Assembly (NCBI GenBank): GCA_039961735.1
Contig: JABRVX010000022.1
Location: forward strand, 1 to 49,047
DNA: 49,047 nucleotides
Direction of reading: 5' to 3'
From: Fimbriimonadia bacterium
GTDB taxonomy: Bacteria > Armatimonadota > Fimbriimonadia > Fimbriimonadales > JABRVX01
The translations under genes and the position numbers were made by a program. Positions 17,389 to 25,672 of this stretch are shown here, in pieces (position 1 is the stretch's first letter; each line of letters opens with the position of its first letter). The notes below the pieces were generated by a model. The model saw only the letters and a list, made by a program, of their open reading frames with translations. It did no database searches and was not told where the DNA came from.

Positions 17389-17418
17389 TTGACACTCGAT
17401 CCAGGCGACCAGTATAAT
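17389..17418 (+). promoter_or_regulatory. Near-consensus housekeeping promoter of the ABC exporter operon
   Basis: TTGACA (17389-17394), 18-base spacer, TATAAT (17413-17418): both boxes perfect. Transcription would start near 17425, giving a leader of about 30 bases with GAGGAGG before the TTG start at 17457. The strongest promoter seen in the window. Confidence 0.85.
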
Positions 17419-17456
17419 CATATCCCGCCCGCAGTGCTGGAGCGAGGAGGAACTGT

Positions 17457-18389
17457 TTGACGCCCGCCATTCGCACCGAGAACCTAACCAAGACTTACAA
17501 CTCGCGGTGGCAAGGGAAGCGGAACGCTGTTGACAACCTGACCCTGACGGTAAGCGAGGGCGAGATCTTCGGACTTTTGGGCCCGAACGGCGCCGGCAAG
17601 ACCACCGTGATCAAAATGCTCCTGAGCATCATCTACCCCACGTCGGGTCGGGCCTGGATCATGGAGCGCGACATAGGCGATATCCGTCTCCACTTCGACC
17701 TGAGCTACCTACCCGAGAAGCCCTATTACTACGAGCACATGACCGGCCTCGAGGTGCTGGACTATTACGGCAAACTGTTCCGCATCCCGACTAAGGAGCG
17801 GGACCGACGAGCCGCTGAGCTGTTGGAGCGGGTCGGCCTCGCGGGGGACGCGCACAAGCCCATTGGTCAGTACTCCAAGGGCATGCAACAGCGCATCGGA
17901 CTGGCCCAGTGCCTACTGAACGACCCCAAGATTCTGTTCTTGGATGAGCCTACGGGTGGACTGGACCCGCTCGCGCACACACAGATTCGTTCGCTGATCC
18001 TGGCGCTGCGCGACGAGGGGAAGACGGTCTTCATCAGTTCGCACGAGCTCTCCGAGGTAGAGCGAATCTGCGACCGCGTGGCGATGATGTTCGAGGGAAG
18101 GGTGATCAAGGAAGGAACCCTCGATTCGCTGCTTGCCGGCGGGCGCATCGAGATGATTGCGGAGGGCGTGCCGCAAGAGGTTCACGACAGGTTACACCGC
18201 GATGGCGTGATCGTTTCGCTTAGTGAGGGTAGGCTGATCGCTGACTTCCCTGACGACGGGTCGGTAAACGAAGCCGTTGACCTGGTGCGGTCGAAGCAGG
18301 GCCGCGTCATCAGCATCATCCCGCGAAGGAAGCGTCTAGAGGACTGGTTCGTGGAGACCGTCGGCGCCGCGCAGGAGGTGAGTGCGTGA
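17457..18389 (+). CDS. ABC-2 type transporter ATP-binding protein
   Basis: Cytoplasmic ATPase of an export system, 310 residues. Walker A GPNGAGKTT (42-50), YSKGMQQRIGLAQ signature, ILFLDEPTGGLDPLA Walker B and ISSHELSEVERICDRV H-loop are intact. The extra C-terminal 80 residues (after GRVIKEGTLDSLL) are typical of drug/lipid/NatA-like exporters. The TTG start follows GAGGAGG by 6 bases. It overlaps the permease gene by four bases (GTGA). The substrate is unknown. Confidence 0.92.
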   Translation: MTPAIRTENLTKTYNSRWQGKRNAVDNLTLTVSEGEIFGLLGPNGAGKTTVIKMLLSIIYPTSGRAWIMERDIGDIRLHFDLSYLPEKPYYYEHMTGLEVLDYYGKLFRIPTKERDRRAAELLERVGLAGDAHKPIGQYSKGMQQRIGLAQCLLNDPKILFLDEPTGGLDPLAHTQIRSLILALRDEGKTVFISSHELSEVERICDRVAMMFEGRVIKEGTLDSLLAGGRIEMIAEGVPQEVHDRLHRDGVIVSLSEGRLIADFPDDGSVNEAVDLVRSKQGRVISIIPRRKRLEDWFVETVGAAQEVSA

Positions 18390-19174
18390 TCCCCATCCTG
18401 GCGATTGCCGGAACGACACTCGGCGAGGCCATCCGGCGCAAGGTGCTCTTGATCATCTTACTCATCGGCCTGGGGCTCCTGATCGTGACCCCGGGGCTGC
18501 AGCAGCTCTCGCCGCGCCAGGCCAACACGGTGGTTATCGCGTTTGGTCTCGGGGTGATTCAGATGGTCGGGGCGCTGGTCGCGGTGGTGCTCACGATCAG
18601 CCTGATTCCTCAGGAGATAGAGCGCCGCACGATCTACACCATCTTGGCGAAGCCGGTACAGCGCCATCAGTTTCTCATCGGCAAGTTCCTCGGTAGCGTG
18701 GCCACCATCCTCGTGTTGATGGCGATGATGACCGTCGTGTTCATCCTGGTGTTCTACTTTGCACCCGGCCAAGAGAAGCAGCTTCCACCGAACCTGTGGC
18801 AGGGCCCGACGCTGTTCTTCCTGCAGATGGTGATCCTCGCGGCCGTTGCGATGTTTTTCAGCACGTTCGTGTCGCCGCTCGTAAACTTCTTCCTTAGCTT
18901 CGGCGTGTACGTGGTGGGCAATCTGGCTAATCCGTTGTTCGAGTCGCTTGCCAGCGGTCGCGGGGTGAGCGAGATTGCGCGAGTGGGGGCTGTGCTCATT
19001 CACTACGTGCTGCCCAACTTCGCGAACTACAACGTGCAGAATCCGATCATCAACCCGGAGTCGGTGGTGGGCAGCCCGCAGGTGTACGTCATTCAGGTGC
19101 TGCTGTACGCGGTGGTATACACGAGCATCCTGCTGTTGGGCTCGGTGCTGATTTTCGACAGGCGCGAGGTGTAA
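18386..19174 (+). CDS. ABC-2 type transporter permease
   Basis: Membrane partner of the preceding ATPase, 262 residues with about six hydrophobic helices. The LAKPVQRHQFLIGKFLGS segment after the second helix is the coupling-helix pattern of ABC-2 permeases (NosY/NatB-like), preceded by IPQEIERRTIYTI. The GTG start overlaps the ATPase stop. The central loop (PGQEKQLPPNLWQGP) is Pro-rich. It is followed one base later by a TPR protein that probably belongs to the same system. Confidence 0.88.
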   Translation: MIPILAIAGTTLGEAIRRKVLLIILLIGLGLLIVTPGLQQLSPRQANTVVIAFGLGVIQMVGALVAVVLTISLIPQEIERRTIYTILAKPVQRHQFLIGKFLGSVATILVLMAMMTVVFILVFYFAPGQEKQLPPNLWQGPTLFFLQMVILAAVAMFFSTFVSPLVNFFLSFGVYVVGNLANPLFESLASGRGVSEIARVGAVLIHYVLPNFANYNVQNPIINPESVVGSPQVYVIQVLLYAVVYTSILLLGSVLIFDRREV

Positions 19175-19175
19175 G

Positions 19176-20534
19176 TTGAGGTCGCGCAAGCTGCTCATCG
19201 GCCTCTTGATCGCGGCAGCCATCGTCCAAGGCGGGCTTCAGGCGACAATCGATCCGTTGTGGCGGAAGTACTACGCGCCCAAGAACTTGTACGCCGTGGG
19301 GCTCTCGCCCGAGCAGATGCTCTTCGCGCTGGTGGGCTTTCGTGAGGTGCTCGCCGGCATCCTGTGGGTACGGGCGGACGAGTTCTTCCACAGCGGAAAC
19401 TATGACGCGATCCTGCCCATCGTTCGTCTCGTGACCATCCTTGACCCGCACCAGATCGACGTTTACGTCACGGGTGCGTGGCACATGGGTTACAACTTCA
19501 CGGATGAGGATCAGCGGTCCGATAGGCGATACCTCGCCCCGGCTTTGATGCTGTTGGAGGAGGGCATTCGGAACAATCCCAACACCTATGAGATGTGGTT
19601 CGAGTTGGGCTGGATGAAGTACCACAAGATCCAAGATTTCCCGGGAGCGGTCGTCGCATTCGAGAAGGCTGTGACGTTCGACGACATCCCGCTTGCACGT
19701 CGCAACATTCTGGCGCATGCCTACGAGAAGAACGGCCAGATATGGAAGGCGCTGGAGTACTACAAGAAGCTGTACGCCATCAATCAAGAGCTGGTCGAGG
19801 AGTTCCCGGATTCCGACTCCGCCAAGATCGGCCGCGACACGGTGGAAAGCAATTTGGACCTCCACATCATCCGAATGGCCGCGCGTGGCTATTTCGCAAT
19901 GAAGCGTGGGGACTACAACCAAGAGGGCCGCTACACCACGCTGCCACCGTTGGAACAGATGAACTTCGGCGCACGCGTATCGGTGATCGAGCCAGGGGTA
20001 ATTCGCGTAGTGGGTACGCTGGGCCTCGCCCCCATCGGCGCGCGCGTCCGCTGCACGCTGAAAGACGCGGGCTACGTGTTGGACCTTTCACCCAAGGAGT
20101 TCACGTTCGAGATTGACAAAGATGTGACGTACATGCAGGACGAGTTGTTCAACCGAAAGAAGCGTTTCGCCCGAACGATCAACATGTCCAAGGACCCCGT
20201 CATGTACCCGTTCATTGCGGACAAGTACGACGTGGAGTTCTTGTGGTCTCCGAGGTGGGCGCCACCGCACGTGCAGGACCGTTTGGGTTGGAATGGCGAA
20301 GGCATGGATGACAAGCGCTACCTGGACACTTCGGTACCAGGGCTACGTCAGATTCGAGCGGTGATTCACTTGACCCGAGAGCAGCTCTTGCGCACCGGCG
20401 AGTGGAGGGATAAGGTGCCGGTGGTGGAGACGGAGGGCTTCGTCGAGGTGCCGGAGCCACCAAAGCGATATCGCCGGGTCGATCCGTCCAAGATTCCGGG
20501 TCCGCCGACGGGCCCCGAACAACAGAATCAGTAG
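19176..20534 (+). CDS. Membrane-anchored TPR protein in an ABC exporter operon
   Basis: 452 residues from a TTG start. An N-terminal hydrophobic helix (4-22) anchors or exports it; tetratricopeptide-like helices span about 60-215 (LLEEGIRNNPNTYEMWFELGWMKY, AVVAFEKAVTFDDIPLARRNILAHAYEKNGQIWKALEYYKKLYAIN). The C-terminal half (about 260-390) is predicted beta-rich, with a tail rich in Pro (FVEVPEPPKRYRRVDPSKIPGPPTGPEQ). No named family. Its tight linkage suggests it works with the exporter at the outer face of the membrane; the function is unknown. Confidence 0.8.
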   Translation: MRSRKLLIGLLIAAAIVQGGLQATIDPLWRKYYAPKNLYAVGLSPEQMLFALVGFREVLAGILWVRADEFFHSGNYDAILPIVRLVTILDPHQIDVYVTGAWHMGYNFTDEDQRSDRRYLAPALMLLEEGIRNNPNTYEMWFELGWMKYHKIQDFPGAVVAFEKAVTFDDIPLARRNILAHAYEKNGQIWKALEYYKKLYAINQELVEEFPDSDSAKIGRDTVESNLDLHIIRMAARGYFAMKRGDYNQEGRYTTLPPLEQMNFGARVSVIEPGVIRVVGTLGLAPIGARVRCTLKDAGYVLDLSPKEFTFEIDKDVTYMQDELFNRKKRFARTINMSKDPVMYPFIADKYDVEFLWSPRWAPPHVQDRLGWNGEGMDDKRYLDTSVPGLRQIRAVIHLTREQLLRTGEWRDKVPVVETEGFVEVPEPPKRYRRVDPSKIPGPPTGPEQQNQ

Positions 20535-20544
20535 TGTAGTGTTT

Positions 20545-20857
20545 GCATGGGGTGGCCCTGATCGGTCGGGGCGCTAGACGGGGAGCCAGCGGTGCCCTGT
20601 ACCCGAAATCCGCTATAGCGGGGTCGAATGCTCGCCCCCGGCGTTTCTCCGGTGCGAAACGCCGCGTATCGGCGGTGTCGAGGTTCGGGCCCTGCGCGAC
20701 GGAATCTCGGCGAACTCCGCCAGGTCCGGAAGGAAGCAACGGTAAACCGACCTTTCCGTGCGCCGCAGAACTCCCGAAAGGAGCCGTCGAGGCGCGGACG
20801 CCGTATCGGCGGGCGACAAAGGCGAGTGCGCCCCGACCCGTCGGGGTCATCCCATGC
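20545..20857 (+). ncRNA. ffs: Signal recognition particle RNA, large (Alu-domain) type
   Basis: RNA scaffold of SRP. The S-domain apical hairpin reads CCGCCAGGTCCGGAAGGAAGC followed by AACGGTA, the diagnostic Ffh-binding loop (20720-20750 region). The 5' part (ACGGGGAGCCAGCGGTGCCC then TGTACCCGAAATCCGCTATAGC, 20577 on) matches the Alu domain of Bacillus scRNA almost word for word, so this is the long form. The ends close in a helix: 20545-20562 pairs with 20840-20857 through 18 successive Watson-Crick or G-U pairs, and GGTCGGGGCGC (20564-20574) pairs with GCGCCCCGACC (20828-20838). It starts 10 bases after the TPR gene; the mature ends may be shorter. Confidence 0.93.
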
Positions 20858-20883
20858 AGCTCATGCACCATGGAGTTCAGTCA

Positions 20884-21819
20884 GTGCGGCGTTTCGAGGT
20901 CGGACCTGCGGAGGCCGGAGAGCGGCTCGATGTGTACGTGGCTCGGCGGCTGCCGGAGCACAGTCGAGCAAGAATCGCACGAGCAATTCGCGAGGGTCTG
21001 ATCACGGTCTCTGGGAGGACTGCGAAGCCGGGCCTCCAACTCACCCAAGGCCAGATCGTGCACTGTCACGACATTCCCAACCTTGCACCGTCCGAAGTGC
21101 TCCAAGCCGAGGCCATTCCCCTCGACATCGTGTATGAGGACGAGTACCTGCTGGTTGTCAACAAACCGCCGGGCATGGCATCCCATCCAGGCCCCGGCGT
21201 GCGACGCGGGACGCTGGTGCACGCACTGCTTGGTCGAGGCGGCTCGCTCGCCGAGGGCTCCGCACCGTTTCGGCCCGGGATCGTCCATCGGTTGGACAAG
21301 GACACTTCGGGGCTGTTACTCGTCGCGAAGACCGATGCGGCGCACTGGAGGCTATCGCGCATGATCGCGCGGCGAGAGGTGACACGGCTCTACGAGTGTA
21401 TTGTCGTAGGCAACCCACGAGAGGAGCGATTCACTGTCGACGCGGCTATAGGACGACACCCCAAGAACCGCAAGAAGATGGCCGTGCTGCCTCAGGATGC
21501 ACCATGGGCGAGACCCGCAAGGACTGACTTCGAAGTGGTGGAGCGGTTCCCGGGCTTTGCGCTACTGCAAGCGCGTCTGCACACCGGACGGACGCATCAG
21601 GTGCGGGTGCACCTGGCATCCATTGGACTGCCCATCCTGGGAGACGCGACGTACGGTTCCCAATCGGCCGGAAGGGATGTCGCGTCTTCGCTAGTCGGCC
21701 AGGCGCTTCACGCCTTTAGGCTGGAATTGCGACATCCCTTCACCGACCATCCCCTCTTCTTAGTCGCGGCACGACCGCTCGAGTGGAAAGTCGTGCTTCG
21801 TGCGCTGGGTTCCCCGTAA
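20884..21819 (+). CDS. rluD: Large-subunit rRNA pseudouridine synthase, RluD family
   Basis: Isomerises uridines in 23S rRNA (RluA/RluD group), 311 residues. The N-terminal S4-like domain (AGERLDVYVARRLPEHSRARIARAIREGLITVSGRTAKPG) leads to the catalytic domain with PGMASHPGPG, the HRLDKDTSGLLLVAKT motif holding the catalytic Asp, and LHTGRTHQVRVHLASIGLPILGD. The GTG at 20884 is preferred: GGAG lies 8 bases before it, while the in-frame ATG at 20854 lies inside the 3' strand of the SRP RNA. A weak hairpin (21869-21885, GTAGCC/GGCTAC) follows the gene. Confidence 0.93.
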   Translation: MRRFEVGPAEAGERLDVYVARRLPEHSRARIARAIREGLITVSGRTAKPGLQLTQGQIVHCHDIPNLAPSEVLQAEAIPLDIVYEDEYLLVVNKPPGMASHPGPGVRRGTLVHALLGRGGSLAEGSAPFRPGIVHRLDKDTSGLLLVAKTDAAHWRLSRMIARREVTRLYECIVVGNPREERFTVDAAIGRHPKNRKKMAVLPQDAPWARPARTDFEVVERFPGFALLQARLHTGRTHQVRVHLASIGLPILGDATYGSQSAGRDVASSLVGQALHAFRLELRHPFTDHPLFLVAARPLEWKVVLRALGSP

Positions 21820-21982
21820 GAACATCTCCGCATGCGGGCTGCGGAGCGTCCGGGGCCGCTCGCGCTTTGTAGCCAAACAGGCTACTTCACACACTGTACA
21901 GCCGTGCAGGCGATGTGACAACCGTTCATCTTAGCGGGAAGACCGCTACAGGCGCGCTAACCCGCCAGATTGCCGGCACCGA

Positions 21983-22564
21983 TCAGTCGCCGAAGTGACG
22001 GGTCTCGCGGCATGCGACCGAAAGCCTTCGTAGGTACTCGGCCAAGGGGATCTCTATCACGCCCAGGGATGCCAAGTGGGGGGTCTGGTACTGCACATCG
22101 AGCAACTCATAGCCGTGCTCGGCCAGTCGTTCGACGAGCGCATGCAGGGCTACCTTCGAAGCGTCCGTCTCTCGGTGGAACATGGACTCCGCCATGAACG
22201 CAGCACCGAGGGAGACGCCATAGACGCCTCCGACGAGTTTGCCCTGGCGCCATGTCTCCACGCTGTGCGCATGACCCATTCGGTGCAGTTCCGTGTAGGC
22301 GCGGACGATGTCCTCCGAGATCCAGGTCTCGTCGCGGTCGGCGCAGCCTCGCATCACTCCCTCGAAGTCGCGGTCGGTGGTTACGTCGAATCTGCCGGAG
22401 CGCAGCACTCGTCGTAAGGAGCGACTGACGTGCATTGCACGTATGGGCAGAATAGCGCGAGGATCGGGGCGAAACCACCAAATCTCACCCGTCGCGGGGT
22501 CGGCCATCGGGAAGATGCCATGCATGTATGCCTTGATCAAGCCTTTTGGCGAAAGATTCAGCAT
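21983..22564 (-). CDS. aat: Leucyl/phenylalanyl-tRNA-protein transferase
   Basis: Adds Leu or Phe from tRNA to N-terminal Arg/Lys of proteins, creating N-degrons for ClpS/ClpAP. 193 residues, slightly shorter than the usual 200-240. Signatures: AYMHGIFPMADPATGEIWWFRPDPRAILP, HVSRSLRR, WISEDIVRAYTELHRMGHAHSVE, GGVYGVSLGAAFMAESMFHRETDASKVAL and LLDVQYQTPHLASLG. The ATG at 22564 leaves only a short N-terminus (MLNLSPKGLIKA). Divergent from the thiamine pyrophosphokinase gene. Confidence 0.94.
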   Translation of the reverse strand: MLNLSPKGLIKAYMHGIFPMADPATGEIWWFRPDPRAILPIRAMHVSRSLRRVLRSGRFDVTTDRDFEGVMRGCADRDETWISEDIVRAYTELHRMGHAHSVETWRQGKLVGGVYGVSLGAAFMAESMFHRETDASKVALHALVERLAEHGYELLDVQYQTPHLASLGVIEIPLAEYLRRLSVACRETRHFGD

Positions 22565-22602
22565 GGACGAGCGAGAGCACCTCTGTTATCACATAATGAT
22601 CT

Positions 22603-22631
22603 TTGACTTTCCGCGAGAAGTGCGTTACAAT
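22603..22631 (+). promoter_or_regulatory. Promoter of the thiamine pyrophosphokinase operon
   Basis: TTGACT (22603-22608), 17-base spacer, TACAAT (22626-22631). Predicted start near 22638 gives a leader of about 85 bases that contains the stem-loop at 22641-22690. Confidence 0.8.
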
Positions 22632-22640
22632 AACGAGTAC

Positions 22641-22690
22641 CGGACATTGGGAAGACGTTGCGTTCTCCGACCCACGATGCCCGATGTCCG
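22641..22690 (+). promoter_or_regulatory. Leader stem-loop before thiamine pyrophosphokinase
   Basis: CGGACATTGGG (22641-22651) pairs with CCCGATGTCCG (22680-22690): 7 bp, one T-G pair, then 3 bp, enclosing a 28-base loop, at the very 5' end of the predicted transcript. The TPP riboswitch consensus (CTGAGA, ACCTGA) is absent. It could stabilise the message or be a control element. Confidence 0.4.
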
Positions 22691-22723
22691 ATTCGCGCTT
22701 GAGACGAGCAAGGGCGGGTAAAA

Positions 22724-23389
22724 GTGAGTGCATCGAAGGCTGTCATAGTTCTGAATGGGACTCCTCCATCGAAAAGGCTCCTGCGAACTTTAGTTCGTGC
22801 AGCGGATATCGTGGTCGCCGCGGACGGAGGTTCCAAACCCCTGTTAGATGCAGGTCTTCCCTTCCAGGCAGTCATCGGTGACTTAGACTCCGCGCCCGAA
22901 CGCATTCTCCAGTCCCCTACCGAGGACTTCGAGGTCATCCACGACACGAGCCAGGATACCACCGACGCGGAGAAAGCTCTCTACTGGGTACTGCAGTGTA
23001 CCGATGCTCGCGACATCATTCTCACGGCGTCTCAGAGTTCCGAGATTGACCACGTGCTGGCCACCTTCAGTGTTTGCGCCAAATACGCACACCGGGGAAG
23101 GGTGCGAATCGTCGAGGATAGGTGCCTGGTCCACTTCGTAACGGACGAGGCGGAGTTGCATCTCCCCCAGGGGACCACGCTGTCGTTATTGGGCCTTCCA
23201 TCCGCGGACAGGATTCAGACTCACGGCCTGCGGTGGCCACTTTCAGCGGAGTCTCTTCGTTTCGGCATGCGCGACGGGGTACACAACGAGGTGATGGAGA
23301 ACCCCGTGCGCCTTTCTATCCGCGAGGGCTGTCTTGGGGTGTTCCTGTGTAGGAATAGGAGCGACCCCTTCCGTTGGCCCGATTCGTAA
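22724..23389 (+). CDS. Thiamine pyrophosphokinase
   Basis: Transfers pyrophosphate from ATP to thiamine to form TPP. 221 residues from a GTG. Family marks: AADIVVAADGGSKPLLDAGLPFQAVIGDLDS with the catalytic Asp residues, then QDTTDAEKALYW, and the C-terminal B1-binding region LSLLGLPSADRIQTHGLRWPLSAESLRFG...VHNEV, which matches the usual T-x-GL-x-W-L/x-S-N-x pattern. Strong promoter upstream; the downstream sodium symporter gene overlaps its end by 16 bases, so the two are co-expressed and the symporter may import thiamine or a related compound. Confidence 0.88.
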   Translation: MSASKAVIVLNGTPPSKRLLRTLVRAADIVVAADGGSKPLLDAGLPFQAVIGDLDSAPERILQSPTEDFEVIHDTSQDTTDAEKALYWVLQCTDARDIILTASQSSEIDHVLATFSVCAKYAHRGRVRIVEDRCLVHFVTDEAELHLPQGTTLSLLGLPSADRIQTHGLRWPLSAESLRFGMRDGVHNEVMENPVRLSIREGCLGVFLCRNRSDPFRWPDS

Positions 23390-24798
23390 CAGCCGACTAC
23401 GTCGTCGTCGCGCTCTTCCTCGCGTTGGTGTTTGTCGCGGGCTTCGCCGCGCGTCGCAAAGGCGTGTCCGAGTTCATGGTAGCCGGTCGGGCGGTCACGT
23501 TGCCGGCCCTGGTTGCAACCCTCGTCGCGACATGGTACGGCGGCATTTTGGGCGTCGGGGAGTTCACCTACAATTCCGGTATCACCAACTGGTTCGTCAA
23601 TGGCTTCCCTTACTACGTCTTTGCGGTGCTGTTCGCCTACCTGCTGGCCCCGCGCATCCGCGAGTCGGACGTGTACAGCCTCTCGGACCGCCTGTTTCAG
23701 GCGTACGGACGACCCGCATCGGTCATCGGCGGCATCCTGACATTCCTGCTGACAACTCCTGCTCCCTACCTGTTGATGATAGGCGTGCTGCTGCAGAGGG
23801 TATTCGGGATGGGCTTGGTGGAGGGCTGCATCGTCGGAGGCATTCTCTCGACCGTGTACCTATATCGCGGTGGGCTGCTCGCCGACATTCGAGTGAACTT
23901 GGTGCAGTTCGCTGCGATGTACATCGGCATCGCCGTCATCCTCCCGTTCGCAGTGGCTCGGTATGGCGGGTTGGAGTTCCTTCGAGAGAACCTTCCACCC
24001 CTGCACTGGACGTGGGACGGAGGCCACGGCGCCACCTATGTGATCGCATGGTTCTTTATCGCGCTTTGGACGCTCGTGGACCCCTCGTTTCATCAGCGCT
24101 GCGCGGCAGCGAGGAGCCCATCGGTCGCCCGCAAGGGGATCCTCTGGAGCGTCGCGCTGTGGTTCGTCTTCGACTCGATCACGACGACGGTCGGGCTTTA
24201 CGCGAGGGCTGTGTTTCACGATCCGCTCTTAGCCGACCCGAAAATGGCTTTCCCGGAGTTGGCGGATGCGGTGCTCGCGCCCGGTTTCCGAGGGGCGTTC
24301 TACGTTGGCCTTCTCGCCACCATCATGTCCACCTTGGTCAGCTATGCGTTCCTTGGCGGTGTGGCGTTCGGACGCGATATTCTGTGGCGGCTGCGCCGTG
24401 AGGTGAGCGAGGAGAAGTTGCCCGGCTACACGCGCTGGGGGGTGGCGCTGGCGACCGTGATCGGGCTCGTCGGTGCGCTCGCCATCCAGAGTGTGGTGGA
24501 GCTGTGGTGGACCGTCGGGTCGTGCATCATCCCAGGGTTGCTACTGCCAGTGGTACTGGCCTTCTTCCCGAGTGCGAGACCTGGCCCCGTGGTAGCCGTG
24601 GCGATGATGATCGGCGGCAGCGTGACCTCCACGGCATGGTTTCTGATAGGCAAGGCACATGCGGTGGACGGCTGGCCGGTGTACCCGCTCGGGGTCGAGC
24701 CGATGTACCCTGGGCTGCTGCTTACGCTTCTCGTGTACGCTCTCACGACTCTATGGGGAGGAATCGGCTACCGGGAAAGAGAACCGGCTAGCGCATGA
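23374..24798 (+). CDS. Sodium:solute symporter (SSS family)
   Basis: 474 residues with 12-13 hydrophobic segments. The start ADYVVVALFLALVFVAGFAARRKGVSEFMVAGR and LVATWYGGILGVGEFTYNSGI correspond to TM1-TM2 of the SSS fold, and WTLVDPSFHQRCAAARSPSVARKG matches the conserved loop after TM7. The TTG start overlaps the thiamine pyrophosphokinase stop. The substrate is not evident from sequence; co-transcription suggests thiamine or a precursor, unproven. The last residues overlap the FHA gene. Confidence 0.88.
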   Translation: MARFVTADYVVVALFLALVFVAGFAARRKGVSEFMVAGRAVTLPALVATLVATWYGGILGVGEFTYNSGITNWFVNGFPYYVFAVLFAYLLAPRIRESDVYSLSDRLFQAYGRPASVIGGILTFLLTTPAPYLLMIGVLLQRVFGMGLVEGCIVGGILSTVYLYRGGLLADIRVNLVQFAAMYIGIAVILPFAVARYGGLEFLRENLPPLHWTWDGGHGATYVIAWFFIALWTLVDPSFHQRCAAARSPSVARKGILWSVALWFVFDSITTTVGLYARAVFHDPLLADPKMAFPELADAVLAPGFRGAFYVGLLATIMSTLVSYAFLGGVAFGRDILWRLRREVSEEKLPGYTRWGVALATVIGLVGALAIQSVVELWWTVGSCIIPGLLLPVVLAFFPSARPGPVVAVAMMIGGSVTSTAWFLIGKAHAVDGWPVYPLGVEPMYPGLLLTLLVYALTTLWGGIGYREREPASA

Positions 24799-25217
24799 TG
24801 GAAGAAGAGTCCTTTGTGGAAGAAGAGCCCCTGGAGGCTCCCATTGAGCATCCGGCGACCGAGGGGGTGGCGCGCCTGCGATACATGGACGCCACCGGCC
24901 CCACCGAGCGCGTGTTCGAGTTGCGCGACGACAACCTGATCGGCCGCTACGACCCAGCGGTCTGCGAAGTGGACGTGGACCTCACGGAGTTCCCCGACTC
25001 GAAGTTCGTGAGCAGGCGGCATGCACGGATTCGGCGCGAGGGCGAGCAGTGGCTGCTCAGCGACCTCGGATCCGGTAACGGCACGTTCCTCTATCGCGGG
25101 CCGGACGTGCAGCCGGAACGGGTCGGCGAGGAAGCACCCATCGCGGATGGGGATGAGATCGCATTCGGCAACATCCGCTGCAGGTTCGAGGTGACGGCAA
25201 CGGAGCCTGCCGACTAA
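24795..25217 (+). CDS. FHA-domain protein
   Basis: 140 residues: an acidic N-terminal stretch (about 1-25), then one forkhead-associated domain (about 40-135), which binds phosphothreonine. Canonical residues are present: GRYDP for the first strand/loop, SRRHARIRR with the Ser-Arg-His phospho-binding set, and LSDLGSGNGTFL. No membrane segment or kinase is fused. The ATG overlaps the symporter end by four bases. No Ser/Thr kinase gene lies nearby, so its partner is unknown. Confidence 0.9.
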   Translation: MMEEESFVEEEPLEAPIEHPATEGVARLRYMDATGPTERVFELRDDNLIGRYDPAVCEVDVDLTEFPDSKFVSRRHARIRREGEQWLLSDLGSGNGTFLYRGPDVQPERVGEEAPIADGDEIAFGNIRCRFEVTATEPAD

Positions 25218-25672
25218 CGGAGAGCCTCGAGTGCTCGTTGGAACATCGCCTCGTAGTAGGGTGACCAGTCGAAGTAGTTCTCCCTAAGCTCTGCCAAGCT
25301 CATCAGCCGCACGTCGTCGGCCTCGGACGGAATCGTCGGTTCGGCCAGAGACTGAAGACGCCCAACGAACGCCAGCCCGACCTGCAGGCCCGAAGGGCGC
25401 TCCCACACAACCGACCCGAACGGGCGCAGGTCCGTCGAAGTGCAACCCGCCTCCTCCATTAGTTCGCGCTCGGCTGCTTGCTCCGGTGTCTCACCCTCAT
25501 CCACCGAGCCACTGGGGATGCACCAGCCACGCCCTCGGATCCGGGAGACCACGAACCGGTCCCCATCCGTCGCGAACACCAACACGAAGGAGACCGGTCG
25601 GTCCGGCTCGGTAAGCGCTTCGAAACGAATGCGTCCGTTGAGATACCGACCTTCCGGGATTGCACTCATCAC
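25214..25672 (-). CDS. NUDIX hydrolase
   Basis: 152 residues of the NUDIX superfamily, which hydrolyses nucleoside diphosphate-linked compounds. The NUDIX box reads GSVDEGETPEQAAERELMEEAG, a perfect match to G-x5-E-x7-R-E-U-x-E-E-x-G. The C-terminal MFQRALEALR is helical. Substrate not deducible. The ATG overlaps the lepB stop (ATGA), so the two are translated together; the convergent FHA gene overlaps by four bases at the 3' end. Confidence 0.9.
   Translation of the reverse strand: MMSAIPEGRYLNGRIRFEALTEPDRPVSFVLVFATDGDRFVVSRIRGRGWCIPSGSVDEGETPEQAAERELMEEAGCTSTDLRPFGSVVWERPSGLQVGLAFVGRLQSLAEPTIPSEADDVRLMSLAELRENYFDWSPYYEAMFQRALEALR

Noticed and set aside
20758-20883. Longer rluD N-terminus
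   Set aside because: It would translate the 3' strand of the SRP RNA; the GTG at 20884 has a good ribosome site and gives the usual length.
22632-22723. TPP riboswitch before thiamine pyrophosphokinase
   Set aside because: The conserved CTGAGA and ACCTGA segments are missing; only a simple stem-loop is present.
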